A DNA stretch of 64,000 nt, taken from assembly GCF_009725995.1 (NCBI RefSeq), contig NZ_RCNS01000003.1, forward strand, positions 1,185,130 to 1,249,129, given 5' to 3'. The position numbers and the translations under genes were made by a program. The DNA comes from Zobellia laminariae. Lineage in GTDB: Bacteria > Bacteroidota > Bacteroidia > Flavobacteriales > Flavobacteriaceae. Within the stretch, counting starts at the first letter, position 1. Every line of letters starts with the position of its first letter. Positions 26,328 to 35,740 of this stretch are shown here, piece after piece. The notes beneath the pieces are model-generated. The model did no database searches. It saw only the letters and a program-made list of their open reading frames with translations, and was not told where the DNA came from.

Positions 26328-27845
26328 ATGAACAAAAAAGTAATACTTATGATTCTTGATGGTTGGGGCAAATCTCCCAATCCCAAGGTCTCCGCAGTAG
26401 ACAATGCAAATACTCCATTTGTTGACTCACTTTATAAAAACTATCCAAACGCAAACCTTCTTACAGATGGTATGAACGTAGGTCTTCCTGAAGGCCAAAT
26501 GGGTAATAGTGAAGTAGGCCATATGAACCTTGGTGCCGGACGTATCGTATACCAAGATTTAGCTAAAATAAATCTGGCAGTAAAAGAGAACACCCTTAAA
26601 GACGAGAAAGTCTTGAAAGATGCTTTTGCTTATGCCAAGAAAAATAACAAGCCAGTACACTTTTTAGGCTTGGTAAGTAATGGTGGAGTTCATAGCCATA
26701 TCAACCACATTAAAGGACTCATTGAGGCCGGGAACGATTCTGGCGTTAAAAATATGTTCGTTCACGCCTTTACCGATGGTAGAGATGTTGACCCAAAAAG
26801 CGGCAAAAATTTCTTGACCGATCTTAGTGATTTTTGTGCCGATAAAAACACAAAACTAGCTTCTGTAATAGGAAGATATTTTGCTATGGATCGTGACAAA
26901 CGTTGGGAACGAGTGAAAAAAGCCTACGATGTCATGGTAAATGCCGAAGGCGAAAAAACTACTGACATTGGTGCCAAAATGCAGGAGAATTATGATAATG
27001 GCGTTACTGATGAATTTATTGAGCCTATCGTAATGACCGATAGCAACGGAAATCCTCTTGCTAAAATCTCAGAAGATGATGTGGTTATTTTCTTCAACTT
27101 CAGAACTGATCGTGGCCGTGAACTTACTGAAGTATTAAACCAAGTAGATATGCATGAGCAAAACATGCATAAATTAAATTTATACTACGTTACGCTAACA
27201 AACTATGACGCATCTTACAATGGTGTCCATGTAGTTTATGATAAGGCAAATATTGAGGATACCCTTGGTGAGGTTTTAGAGAGAGCACATAAAAAGCAGA
27301 TTCGTATTGCGGAAACAGAAAAATATCCACACGTTACCTTTTTCTTTAATGGTGGACGGGAAGAGCCTTTTGATGGCGAACAGCGTCTTTTATGCCCTTC
27401 TCCTAAAGTCGCCACTTATGATTTAAAACCGGAGATGAGCGCTTATGAAATTAGAGATGCCATTATTCCTGAATTGAAAAAAGGAGAGGTTGATTTTGTT
27501 TGCTTAAACTTTGCGAATCCTGACATGGTAGGTCATACAGGAGTTATGTCTGCTGCAATAAAAGCTTGTGAAGTTGTTGATGAATGTGCCAAGGCCGTGG
27601 TAACCGCAGGTTTAGAAAACGGGTATACTTCCATTGTAATTGCGGATCACGGCAACTGTGAAACCATGGTTAATCCAGATGGTAGCCCAAACACGGCACA
27701 TACCACTAACCCTGTTCCGTTAATCTTGGTAGACAAGGACATTAAAGCAATTAAAGATGGTGTATTAGGCGATATTGCTCCAACCATTTTAAAATTACTA
27801 GGTGTTCCACAACCTAAATTAATGACAAGAGAAGCTCTTGTATAA
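26328..27845 (+). CDS. gpmI: 2,3-bisphosphoglycerate-independent phosphoglycerate mutase
   Basis: A 505-aa cytosolic enzyme interconverting 3- and 2-phosphoglycerate in glycolysis and gluconeogenesis. It uses two manganese ions and a phosphoserine. The N-terminal LMILDGWG gives the first metal Asp, and GNSEVGH at about residue 62 holds the serine that is phosphorylated. The substrate-domain motif is FTDGRDVDP, and the C-terminal alkaline-phosphatase-type metal motifs are NFANPDMVGHTG and ADHGNCE. Length is normal for the family. It is followed by map after 33 bases; map also has its own promoter. Confidence 0.97.
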   Translation: MNKKVILMILDGWGKSPNPKVSAVDNANTPFVDSLYKNYPNANLLTDGMNVGLPEGQMGNSEVGHMNLGAGRIVYQDLAKINLAVKENTLKDEKVLKDAFAYAKKNNKPVHFLGLVSNGGVHSHINHIKGLIEAGNDSGVKNMFVHAFTDGRDVDPKSGKNFLTDLSDFCADKNTKLASVIGRYFAMDRDKRWERVKKAYDVMVNAEGEKTTDIGAKMQENYDNGVTDEFIEPIVMTDSNGNPLAKISEDDVVIFFNFRTDRGRELTEVLNQVDMHEQNMHKLNLYYVTLTNYDASYNGVHVVYDKANIEDTLGEVLERAHKKQIRIAETEKYPHVTFFFNGGREEPFDGEQRLLCPSPKVATYDLKPEMSAYEIRDAIIPELKKGEVDFVCLNFANPDMVGHTGVMSAAIKACEVVDECAKAVVTAGLENGYTSIVIADHGNCETMVNPDGSPNTAHTTNPVPLILVDKDIKAIKDGVLGDIAPTILKLLGVPQPKLMTREALV

Positions 27846-27865
27846 AGAATAACATCAATTATTTT

Positions 27866-27873
27866 TACCTTTG
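27866..27873 (+). promoter_or_regulatory. -7 promoter element of map
   Basis: TACCTTTG matches TAnnTTTG, and only 5 bases separate it from the map ATG at 27879. The transcript would be leaderless or nearly so. Confidence 0.6.
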
Positions 27874-27878
27874 CCACT

Positions 27879-28697
27879 ATGATTAAATTAAAAACACCCG
27901 AGGAAATAGAACTAATGCGCGAAAGCGCCCTAGTAGTATCAAAAACTTTGGGCATGCTGGCATCGGAGATAAAACCAGGTGTCAACGCTCTATTTCTTGA
28001 TAAATTAGCAGAAGAATTTATAAGGGAACAGGGCGCTGAACCAGGTTTCTTAGGAATGTATGACTTTCCGAATACATTAAATATGAGCCCTAATGCTCAA
28101 GTGGTACATGGTATCCCAAACAATGAACCATTGAAAGATGGTGACATTATTTCTGTGGATTGTGGTTCGCTTAAGAATGGATATTATGGTGACCATGCCT
28201 ACACTTTTCCCGTAGGAGAAGTATCTGAAGAAACTAAAAAACTATTAAAAGTAGCCAAAGAGTCATTGTACTTAGGAATTTCAGAATTCAAAGTTGGAAA
28301 CCGAGTTGGCGATGTTGGCTTTGCCATCCAGAATTACTGTGAAAACCATGGTTACGGAGTTGTTCGTGAATTGGTTGGTCATGGACTGGGTAAAAAACTA
28401 CATGAAGGACCGGAAATGCCAAACTACGGAAAACGTGGTCGTGGAAAACAGTTCAAAGAAGGTCTAGTTGTTGCTATTGAACCTATGATCAACATGGGAA
28501 CAAAACGTATAAAACAACTTAAAGACGGTTGGACAATCTTAACAGCAGATGGAAAACCAAGCGCACATTTTGAGCACAATGTAGCCATTGTTAACGGTAA
28601 GCCTGAATTACTATCTACGTTTCAGTACATTTACGATGCTTTGGGTATCGAAACTGATGAAGAAGACAATTTCCGCAAGGAAAATTTTGTTCTTTAA
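27879..28697 (+). CDS. map: Type I methionyl aminopeptidase
   Basis: A 272-aa enzyme that removes the N-terminal Met from new proteins. All five metal ligands are visible: Asp in ISVDCGSLKNG, Asp in YYGDHAYTF, His in LVGHGLGKKLHEGP, Glu in VAIEPMI and Glu in SAHFEHNVAI. The pocket histidine is in VVHGIPN. It lies between gpmI and a methyltransferase gene on the same strand. A few C-terminal residues (ETDEEDNFRKENFVL) extend beyond the E. coli form, as in other Bacteroidota. Confidence 0.97.
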   Translation: MIKLKTPEEIELMRESALVVSKTLGMLASEIKPGVNALFLDKLAEEFIREQGAEPGFLGMYDFPNTLNMSPNAQVVHGIPNNEPLKDGDIISVDCGSLKNGYYGDHAYTFPVGEVSEETKKLLKVAKESLYLGISEFKVGNRVGDVGFAIQNYCENHGYGVVRELVGHGLGKKLHEGPEMPNYGKRGRGKQFKEGLVVAIEPMINMGTKRIKQLKDGWTILTADGKPSAHFEHNVAIVNGKPELLSTFQYIYDALGIETDEEDNFRKENFVL

Positions 28698-28739
28698 GCT
28701 AGGGCCAACAAAGGTAATTTGTGCAAATAGATGTAATAC

Positions 28740-29510
28740 GTGTCCAAAATTTTCAAGTTTATTCTGAATGCTGTTCCCAGGCCCTTACTTATTAAACTAA
28801 GTTACGTGGCACGGCCTATATTAGGGCTATGGATGCGTGGCAATCGTTACGAGGACCCTATTGACGGTAAAAAATTCAAGAGCTTCTTACCTTACGGTTA
28901 TGAAAGTCCAAGAGAAAATGTACTTTCACCTTTTACCTTATCTCTAGAAAGGCACCGTTTGTTGTGGCTTTACTTAAAAAATGAGACCAACTTCTTTACC
29001 GAAAAACTAAAAGTGCTTCATTTTGCTCCCGAGCAGGCATTCTACAAGCGTTTTAGAAATCTTAAAAATCTAGAATATATAACCACTGATCTTTTATCTC
29101 CACTAGCGGATGTAAAGGCAGATATTTGCGATTTACCTTTTGAAGACAACTCTTTTGATGTTATTTTCTGTAACCATGTTCTGGAACATATTCCGGATGA
29201 CACCAAAGCAATGCAGGAACTATATCGTGTTCTTAGAAAGGGTGGTTGGGCTATTTTACAAATTCCTCAAGACCTAGAGCGTAAAATTACTTTTGAAGAC
29301 GATTCTATTACAGATAAGAAAGAACGCGCCAAAATATTTGGCCAGTATGACCATGTACGAATCTATGGTTGGGATTATTTTGATAAATTAAGAAGTATAG
29401 GTTTCATCGTAGATGAAGTGGACTATACCGCTACTCTTCCTCCAGAAGACATAGACAAATATCGCTTGGCTAAAGGCGAAATAATACCTCTTGTAAAGAA
29501 ACCGCTTTAG
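28740..29510 (+). CDS. Class I SAM-dependent methyltransferase
   Basis: A 256-aa protein opening with GTG at 28740; no in-frame ATG fits. After a basic, amphipathic N-terminus comes a methyltransferase type-11 core: VLHFAPEQAFY in place of the usual GxGxG loop, the acidic end of strand 2 at ITTDLL, DICDLPFEDNSFDVIFCNHVLEHI, and VLRKGGWAILQIP. The APEQ form of motif I is seen in a family of Bacteroidota methyltransferases of unknown substrate. It may act on a lipid or sugar, given the N-terminal hydrophobic helix, but that is speculative. Its 3' end overlaps the convergent apbE stop by 4 bases. Confidence 0.85.
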   Translation: MSKIFKFILNAVPRPLLIKLSYVARPILGLWMRGNRYEDPIDGKKFKSFLPYGYESPRENVLSPFTLSLERHRLLWLYLKNETNFFTEKLKVLHFAPEQAFYKRFRNLKNLEYITTDLLSPLADVKADICDLPFEDNSFDVIFCNHVLEHIPDDTKAMQELYRVLRKGGWAILQIPQDLERKITFEDDSITDKKERAKIFGQYDHVRIYGWDYFDKLRSIGFIVDEVDYTATLPPEDIDKYRLAKGEIIPLVKKPL

Positions 29511-30517
29511 TTTTTTACTATTAAAGCTTCAAAACCGGGGGTCATGAATTCATGCGTTTCTCCCTTTTCGTCTATAAAAATAATATAAGCTTCCAGTTCC
29601 CGTTTTACGGTCAATAGCTTCAGTACCTTATCTAGGTCCATTGCCATAAAAGAAGTGGCATATGCGTCTGCCTTTGCACAATTATCTGCCAAAACAGTAG
29701 CTGCCAATGTATTTGCATTTTTTGTATACCCTGTAGTTGGATCAATAGTATGAACATATTTGAGCCCCGTTACCGGGTCCTCCCTAAAATGTCTATAATT
29801 TCCCGATGAAGCCAAAGCCCTATCCTCAAGACGGATGGTAGCTTTTAATTTTCGCTCATTTTCCATGGTAGGATCGTCTATACCTACAATCCATGGTTTT
29901 TGTTTGATTTGGTTTTGACCCTTTGCTACAAGCTCCCCTCCTACTTCCAACAAATAGTTCTCAATACCATTGTTATCCATAAGCTTTGCCAGCCTATCTA
30001 TAGAATATCCTTTGGCTATGGCATTAAAATCAAAATAGATATTAGGGTTGGATTTACGAATTGTATTTCCTTCCGTAAGCTCTACTTTGTTAAAACCTAC
30101 GTATTGCAACAAGCTATCTACACGCGTGCTATCCATCTGTATCTGCTTTTCTGGACCAAACCCCCATGCATTTACCAATACGCCCACAGTAGGGTCAAAA
30201 TAGCCCTCAGTAGCTCCGTATACTTCTTGGGATAATTGAAAAACCTCTTGAAACATTTCATCAACCACCAGCGTAAAATCACCTTGATTAATCTTAGAAA
30301 TATCCGATGCAGGAATATAAGTGGACAAGGAGTGATTGATAGCATCAAAAACAGAATCTACCTGCTTTTGAAGATCCATCTTATCATGAGACAAATAGAT
30401 AAGGTTATAAGAGGTACCCAAAGCACCTCCAGAAGTTTCATTGCGTACCATACCTGAAGGGTTGCTACCACAAGAGAGCAAAAACAAAACACTAAAAAAA
30501 GCTAAAAATCTATTCAT
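29507..30517 (-). CDS. apbE: FAD:protein FMN transferase
   Basis: A 336-aa lipoprotein (signal with lipobox FLLSCGS). ApbE attaches FMN from FAD by a phosphoester bond to threonines of membrane redox proteins, including NqrB and NqrC. Family features are visible: GGALGTSYN near the N-terminus, DPTVGVLVNAWGFG, DFNAIAKGYSIDRL, LLEVGGELVAKG, the flavin-binding ALASSGNYRHF, HTIDPTTGY, and NCAKADAYATSFMAMD with the Mg-binding Asp. It is downstream of nqrA-F on the same strand and overlaps the small gene at 30879 by 4 bases. The obvious substrate is the neighbouring Nqr complex. Confidence 0.95.
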   Translation of the reverse strand: MNRFLAFFSVLFLLSCGSNPSGMVRNETSGGALGTSYNLIYLSHDKMDLQKQVDSVFDAINHSLSTYIPASDISKINQGDFTLVVDEMFQEVFQLSQEVYGATEGYFDPTVGVLVNAWGFGPEKQIQMDSTRVDSLLQYVGFNKVELTEGNTIRKSNPNIYFDFNAIAKGYSIDRLAKLMDNNGIENYLLEVGGELVAKGQNQIKQKPWIVGIDDPTMENERKLKATIRLEDRALASSGNYRHFREDPVTGLKYVHTIDPTTGYTKNANTLAATVLADNCAKADAYATSFMAMDLDKVLKLLTVKRELEAYIIFIDEKGETHEFMTPGFEALIVKN

Positions 30518-30879
30518 TCTTTAATTTCGATTAAACCAATATAATCTACCACGTAAGCTTCATTTAGATACACCGGTAACTCTTGATTTTCGGCATTTGA
30601 AAGTCCTACTCCCGCATAATAAGTTCGCGCTTCTTGTTTATCTGCATGATTCTTCATCTTTTTCATAAAAGCCTCATCATACTTATGAGGATTCTCTGGA
30701 TAAGCTACGTAACGAACAACAATAAAATGTAATACTTTATCCTTTAAACATACAAATTGCGGATTCCTTTTAGGCTCGCTATTTACCCCCATAAACTCAA
30801 AACCTTCGGCCTCAAGTTCCTTACCCACAATATTCATAGCTAAGTTATGTAGTTCTCGCTCAGATAATGGTTTGCCCAT
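30514..30879 (-). CDS. Small conserved cytosolic protein of the nqr cluster
   Basis: A 121-aa protein without signal peptide or membrane helix. The N-terminal helix (SERELHNLAMNIVGKELEAE) is followed by a mixed alpha/beta region (FVCLKDKVLHFIVVRYVAYP, then ARTYYAGVGL) and ends VDYIGLIEIKE. It contains no iron-sulfur or flavin motif, so it is not NqrF. I recall this family sometimes labelled Nqr subunit F in flavobacterial genomes, which would be misleading. It sits between nqrF and apbE and is translationally coupled to apbE, so a role in Nqr assembly or flavin loading is a reasonable guess. Mechanism unknown. Confidence 0.75.
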   Translation of the reverse strand: MGKPLSERELHNLAMNIVGKELEAEGFEFMGVNSEPKRNPQFVCLKDKVLHFIVVRYVAYPENPHKYDEAFMKKMKNHADKQEARTYYAGVGLSNAENQELPVYLNEAYVVDYIGLIEIKE

Positions 30880-30900
30880 AATACTCGAAAATTAGGTCAA

Positions 30901-30932
30901 AAAAAAACCGATGCGTGAACATCGGTTTTTTT
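30901..30932 (-). terminator. Terminator after nqrF
   Basis: AAAAAAACCGATG and CATCGGTTTTTTT form a symmetrical hairpin with a 6-base loop. It lies between nqrF and the small nqr-linked gene. No separate promoter for that gene was seen, so partial read-through is likely. Confidence 0.8.
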
Positions 30933-30992
30933 ATTATTTGATTAGTCAAAAAGTAAAATTTAACTCTTACTTCTTTGACTATAAAAATCTTA

Positions 30993-32300
30993 TTATCCAC
31001 CGAAATCATCAAAGCGGATGTGCTCATCGGGAATACCAAAGTCTTCTCCCATTTTTTGCACAGCTTTGTTCATCAATGGTGGTCCACAGAAGTAAAGCTC
31101 AATATCCTCTGGAGACTCGTGAAGACTTAAGTAGTTATCAATAACACAATTGTGTATAAAGCCTACAAAACCATCACCAGGAGCATCTACATTCTCTTTC
31201 ACTTTCCAATTATCTTCTTCAGCAGGTTCAGAAAGTGCCAAATAGAATTTAAAATTAGGGAAGTTTCTTTCTAATTCTCTAAAGTGCTCAAGATAGAAAA
31301 GCTCCCTTTTAGAACGACCACCGTACCAGTAAGTCACTTTTCTGTTTGTCTTTAATGTTTTGAACAAGTGATACAAATGCGAACGCATTGGTGCCATACC
31401 TGCTCCACCACCAACGTAAAGCATTTCTGAATCAGATTCATTGATGAAGAACTCACCGTAAGGACCTGAAATAGTAACGTCATCACCAGGTTTTAAATTG
31501 AAAATATAAGAGGAAGCAACACCTGGGTTAACATCCATCCAACCATTCTTAGCACGATCCCATGGTGGAGTCGCAATACGAACGTTTAACATAATCTCTC
31601 TACCTTCAGCTGGATAAGAAGCCATTGAATAAGCTCTCTCTACAGTTTCAGGGTTTTTCATTACCAACGGCCAAAGATTAAACTTGTCCCACTCGGCTTT
31701 AAATTTATCTGGAGTTTCGTGTTCCTCTGGGTGAGCAGTAATATCTATATCTGCATATTTAATCTCACATTGAGGAATTTCAATCTGAATATAACCTCCA
31801 GCTTTATAACCCATATCCTCCGGAATCTCTACTACGAATTCCTTAATAAAAGATGCTACGTTATAATTACGAACAACTTTTGCCGGCCATTTCTTAATAC
31901 CAAAAACTTCTTCTGGTATAGTAATATCCATATCCTGCTTCACTTTAACCTGACAGGCTAAACGTGCACCTGAGTTCAATTCCCTTTTAGAGAAATGAGG
32001 AGTTTCAGTAGGAAGTGCTTCACCACCACCAGAAAGTACATGACACTCGCATTGTATACAAGTACCACCACCACCACATGCAGATGGTAAGAATATTTTT
32101 TGGTTACCTAACGTAGTAAGTAAGGAACTACCCGAACCAACTTCAATTTTCTTTTCTCCGTTAATTGTAATGGTAACCGGCCCCGATGGAGATAGTTTTT
32201 CTTTAGTGAACAATAAAAGGGCCACCAAGACCATCAATAGTACCATAAAGGCGACAACGGTGATTAAAATCGTTCCTCCAGTACTTGTAGCTAATAGCAT
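30993..32300 (-). CDS. nqrF: Na+-translocating NADH:quinone reductase subunit F
   Basis: A 435-aa protein and the NADH-oxidising subunit. An N-terminal membrane helix ([21 protein letters not shown]) is followed by a 2Fe-2S ferredoxin domain with cysteines in [14 protein letters not shown] and LACQV. The FAD-binding barrel (RAYSMASYP, with the Arg-x-Tyr-Ser motif) and the NADH domain ([24 protein letters not shown]) follow. The C-terminal aromatic-containing IRFDDFGG matches the family. It is last in the nqrABCDEF operon, 2 bases after nqrE, and is followed by a terminator. Confidence 0.98.
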   Translation of the reverse strand: MLLATSTGGTILITVVAFMVLLMVLVALLLFTKEKLSPSGPVTITINGEKKIEVGSGSSLLTTLGNQKIFLPSACGGGGTCIQCECHVLSGGGEALPTETPHFSKRELNSGARLACQVKVKQDMDITIPEEVFGIKKWPAKVVRNYNVASFIKEFVVEIPEDMGYKAGGYIQIEIPQCEIKYADIDITAHPEEHETPDKFKAEWDKFNLWPLVMKNPETVERAYSMASYPAEGREIMLNVRIATPPWDRAKNGWMDVNPGVASSYIFNLKPGDDVTISGPYGEFFINESDSEMLYVGGGAGMAPMRSHLYHLFKTLKTNRKVTYWYGGRSKRELFYLEHFRELERNFPNFKFYLALSEPAEEDNWKVKENVDAPGDGFVGFIHNCVIDNYLSLHESPEDIELYFCGPPLMNKAVQKMGEDFGIPDEHIRFDDFGG

Positions 32301-32302
32301 AT

Positions 32303-33040
32303 CTATTTATTTATGGCGTCGTTATAAGAGACTTCTTTGGTATCAATCTCTTCTTTAATTTCTTTCTTCTCTATTACTTTCTCAGCTGTTGTTTCTTCAA
32401 CTGGTGCCGGTGCATCATCACCACCAGTTAACATACCTCCGAAACTCTGAAAACCAATACCCATTAAACCTGTAATGATAAATGTGATACCCAAGCCTCT
32501 TAACGGAGCAGGTACATTTGAATATCTAATTTTCTCACGAATTGCAGCAATAGCTAAAATAGCCAAGAACCAACCAATACCAGAGCTAACCCCATAATTA
32601 AAGGCTAGGCCCAACGATTGAATATCTCTAGCTTGCATAAAAAGTGAGCCTCCTAAGATAGCACAGTTTACAGCAATTAAAGGCAAGAAAATACCCAATG
32701 AATTATATAATGAAGGTGAAAACTTCTCTACTACAATCTCTACCAACTGAACCATTGTTGCAATGGTAGCAATAAAAAGAATGAACGAAAGAAAGCTTAA
32801 ATTGTAATCTGCATACTCAGGGCCTAACCAGACCAAAGCACCATCTCTTAAGAGATACTGATCCAACAACCAGTTTAATGGTACGGTAACGGCAAGTACA
32901 AAAATTACAGCCGCCCCTAAACCTACAGCAGTAGCCACTTTTTTGGAAACCGCTAGGTAAGAACACATCCCCAAGAACACGGCAAATACCATGTTATCTA
33001 TGAAGATGGATTTAAAAAATAATTCAATATGCTCTAACAT
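32303..33040 (-). CDS. nqrE: Na+-translocating NADH:quinone reductase subunit E, with C-terminal extension
   Basis: A 245-aa membrane subunit with six predicted helices. Typical motifs are [15 protein letters not shown] with the conserved cysteine, and [13 protein letters not shown] with the second; together with NqrD these bind the membrane iron centre. After the last helix (about residue 203) there is an extra tail of about 40 residues rich in Glu, Lys and Pro ([20 protein letters not shown]...). The E subunit is usually near 200 aa, so this tail is an addition, probably cytoplasmic or periplasmic and disordered. Spacing to nqrF is 2 bases. Confidence 0.97.
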   Translation of the reverse strand: MLEHIELFFKSIFIDNMVFAVFLGMCSYLAVSKKVATAVGLGAAVIFVLAVTVPLNWLLDQYLLRDGALVWLGPEYADYNLSFLSFILFIATIATMVQLVEIVVEKFSPSLYNSLGIFLPLIAVNCAILGGSLFMQARDIQSLGLAFNYGVSSGIGWFLAILAIAAIREKIRYSNVPAPLRGLGITFIITGLMGIGFQSFGGMLTGGDDAPAPVEETTAEKVIEKKEIKEEIDTKEVSYNDAINK

Positions 33041-33061
33041 AATTCTATCTTTTTACCTTAA

Positions 33062-33709
33062 TTAATTATCTTCTACCAGTGCTGGATTTCTTGAGCGCTG
33101 TACCCATATGATAATACCAACCACAATAAGTGCTGCTGGTGGAATAATCATAAACCCGTTATTCTCGTAACCAATAGAATAAAGTCCGGTTTTCTCAATT
33201 GGATTTCCCAAAACAGGATATCCGAATAAAGTACCAGAACCTAAAAGCTCTCTAAAGAAACCAACAATTATCAGAATTAATCCGTACCCAAGTGAATTAC
33301 CTATTCCATCTAGAAAAGATTTCCAAGGACCATTAGCTAAAGCGAAAGCTTCAAAACGACCCATAATAATACAGTTGGTAATAATAAGACCAACAAATAC
33401 AGAAAGTGTTTTACTAAGTTCGTAAGCAAAAGCTTTTAGAACCTGATCCACAATAATCACCAAAGTAGCAACTACGATTAACTGAACGATAATTCTAATT
33501 TTTGATGGAATAATGTTTCTCATCAAAGAGATAACAACATTACCAATTGCAAGAACAAAAAGTACAGAAACAGCCATTACTACAGAAGCTTTTAATTCTG
33601 CTGTAATCGCCAAAGCGGAACATATACCCAATACTTGAATAGTAATAGGGTTGTTATCTGCTAACGGATCCGTTATTAAACTTGCATCTTTTTTTGTTAA
33701 TAGTGCCAT
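33062..33709 (-). CDS. nqrD: Na+-translocating NADH:quinone reductase subunit D
   Basis: A 215-aa membrane subunit with six helices. It has the conserved LGICSALAIT and ITNCIIMGRFEAFA segments, whose cysteines form half of the membrane iron site shared with NqrE. Its length is normal. It lies 1 base from nqrC and 21 bases from nqrE in the operon. It forms part of the sodium and electron path across the inner membrane. Confidence 0.98.
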   Translation of the reverse strand: MALLTKKDASLITDPLADNNPITIQVLGICSALAITAELKASVVMAVSVLFVLAIGNVVISLMRNIIPSKIRIIVQLIVVATLVIIVDQVLKAFAYELSKTLSVFVGLIITNCIIMGRFEAFALANGPWKSFLDGIGNSLGYGLILIIVGFFRELLGSGTLFGYPVLGNPIEKTGLYSIGYENNGFMIIPPAALIVVGIIIWVQRSRNPALVEDN

Positions 33710-33710
33710 A

Positions 33711-34460
33711 TTATTTTGCGCTAACGGTTTGTAAATAGTCTTTATAGAGTTGTAAACTCTCCTTGATCATAGCAGAAACACCGTTACCAGTAATGGTGGC
33801 TCCAGCTAAAGCATCTACTTCATTATCATCCTTAATATTGTTCAAAGGGTCGTTATTACCCTTTGCAACAGCAATACCAGCATATTCCGTTCCTTTAAGA
33901 ATACTTTCTCCTGTGAAATCATCCATAAAGTAACGTTGCTTGATGTTTGCACCCAAACCTGGAGTTTCCCCCTTGTGATCAAAGTAAACACCTTGTACAA
34001 CCATTTTATCATCTAGTGCAATAAAGCCCCAAATAGCATCCCAAAGTCCTTTTCCATACATTGGAATGATATAATATTTCTTACCATCTTTCTCTCCTAT
34101 CATAAGAGGAAGCTTAGGCGTTTCACCTTTTGAAGCGAGTGCCATTTGCTTTTTCATATCTATCAAATAGGCCTCATCATTTTCGGTGATTTTATCACCT
34201 TCTATGATTAACTGCTCTTTAATGTAGGTTTTAAACTCTCCTTCTACCTTATCGGTAGAAACAAAATTTACACTACCCTCATCAACATTATCATCTACGC
34301 CCATGGCATAAAGAATATTCTGTTGTTTCTCGAACCGTTCGTTCTCAGTTATTCTGTCTTTTAAGCTTGAAGACATAAAAGCAAGAATAGAACCTACGAT
34401 TACCACCATAACGGCAGCAAAAATAATGGTGTATGAATTTTTATCTGTATTGACTGCCAT
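33711..34460 (-). CDS. nqrC: Na+-translocating NADH:quinone reductase subunit C
   Basis: A 249-aa protein. One N-terminal membrane helix (IIFAAVMVVIVGSILAFMSSS) anchors a periplasmic FMN-binding domain. The flavinylation site is DALAGATITGNGV at about residues 222-234, in which the threonine after GA carries the covalent FMN added by ApbE. The FMN-domain motif GLWDAIWGFIALD is also present. Normal length; 2 bases from nqrB and 1 from nqrD. Confidence 0.98.
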   Translation of the reverse strand: MAVNTDKNSYTIIFAAVMVVIVGSILAFMSSSLKDRITENERFEKQQNILYAMGVDDNVDEGSVNFVSTDKVEGEFKTYIKEQLIIEGDKITENDEAYLIDMKKQMALASKGETPKLPLMIGEKDGKKYYIIPMYGKGLWDAIWGFIALDDKMVVQGVYFDHKGETPGLGANIKQRYFMDDFTGESILKGTEYAGIAVAKGNNDPLNNIKDDNEVDALAGATITGNGVSAMIKESLQLYKDYLQTVSAK

Positions 34461-34462
34461 AA

Positions 34463-35737
34463 CTATGCGGTTTCTGCGTGAAGTTCATTTGCCTTGCCAG
34501 CTGAATCTTTTGGCAAGATAGTTGCATTTTTCAATCGTTTCAATCTACGTTTTACGTTTCCACGAACCACATAATGGTCAATTGTCGGTGCAAATACGTT
34601 CATAAGAAGTATAGCCAAGAAAACACCTTCTGGATATGCCGGGTTGAATACACGAATCATTACCGAAAGGAAACCAATGAAGAAACCGTAGAACCATTTA
34701 CCACGATTTGTCTGAGCTCCTGTAACAGGATCCGTTGCCATATAGACTATACCAAAAGCGAGACCACCAACAATAAGATGTTGCCAGAAATCAAAACTCA
34801 TTAAACCGTAAAATTTACTTGTTTCGCCAATCCATCCTTGATCAACAACTCCATTAAAGATTAAGCCCATTACTAAAGAACCAATTACAGCACTTAACAT
34901 AATACGCCAGCTAGCAATCTTACTAAAGATTAAGAACAGACCTCCTAAAAGGATTAAGAATGTTGACGTTTCACCAACTGAACCTGGAATAAAACCAAAG
35001 AACATATCTGAAACTGAATATGACATTTCTGCACCTTTATTCTGTGCCAAATATCCTAAGATAGTCTCACCAGAAATAGCATCAGGACCACCCGCGCGCT
35101 CCACAGCTTGGTATACCCATACTTTATCACCACTCATCCAAGTAGGATAAGCGAAGAACAAGAAAGCTCTAATTGTTAAGGCCGGGTTAAGAATGTTCAT
35201 TCCCGTACCTCCAAATACCTCTTTACCTATAACTACACCAAAAACAACAGCTACGGATAACATCCAAAGCGGTGTATCTATTGGTACGATTAACGGGACT
35301 AGCATACCTGTTACCAAATACCCCTCTTCTACTTCATGGCCTTTAATGACGGCAAAAATAAATTCTACCAAAAGTCCTACTCCATAGGACACAACAACCA
35401 ACGGAAGCACTTTAATAATACCGATCCAGAAATTGTCCCAAGTAAGAAAATCATTCATTAAAGAGAATTCCTGTGGAAACCCGTTAATGGCAGAAAAATG
35501 TTGATACCCTGCATTAAACATAGAAAAAAGCAATACCGGAATCAAGGCCATAATAACCGTGTTCATAGTACGCTTTAAATCATCTGCCGCTCTAACATGA
35601 GAACCGGAATGTGTGGTTTCATCAGGAGCAAACAAAAATGTGTGCAATGCATTAAATGCAGGTGCCATTTTTTTACCGCGATAATGGTGCTTTATAATAT
35701 GCAGCCTTTTCTTGAAAGTCAGTTTTTTATCACTCAT
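34463..35737 (-). CDS. nqrB: Na+-translocating NADH:quinone reductase subunit B
   Basis: A 424-aa membrane subunit with about ten helices. It carries a covalent FMN and riboflavin and is part of the quinone site. Recognisable blocks are HTFLFAPDETTHSGSHVRA near the N-terminus, GGTGMNILNPALTIRAFLFF, and TDPVTGAQTNRGKWFYG. The expected flavinylation motif (SGAT) appears here as DAISGETILGYL, keeping the Thr but with Glu for Ala. It is 2 bases from nqrC and 3 from nqrA. Confidence 0.98.
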   Translation of the reverse strand: MSDKKLTFKKRLHIIKHHYRGKKMAPAFNALHTFLFAPDETTHSGSHVRAADDLKRTMNTVIMALIPVLLFSMFNAGYQHFSAINGFPQEFSLMNDFLTWDNFWIGIIKVLPLVVVSYGVGLLVEFIFAVIKGHEVEEGYLVTGMLVPLIVPIDTPLWMLSVAVVFGVVIGKEVFGGTGMNILNPALTIRAFLFFAYPTWMSGDKVWVYQAVERAGGPDAISGETILGYLAQNKGAEMSYSVSDMFFGFIPGSVGETSTFLILLGGLFLIFSKIASWRIMLSAVIGSLVMGLIFNGVVDQGWIGETSKFYGLMSFDFWQHLIVGGLAFGIVYMATDPVTGAQTNRGKWFYGFFIGFLSVMIRVFNPAYPEGVFLAILLMNVFAPTIDHYVVRGNVKRRLKRLKNATILPKDSAGKANELHAETA

Positions 35738-35740
35738 CTT

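Noticed and set aside
30514..30879. Second NqrF subunit
   Set aside because: It has no 2Fe-2S cysteines, FAD or NADH motifs. The real nqrF is at 30993-32300.
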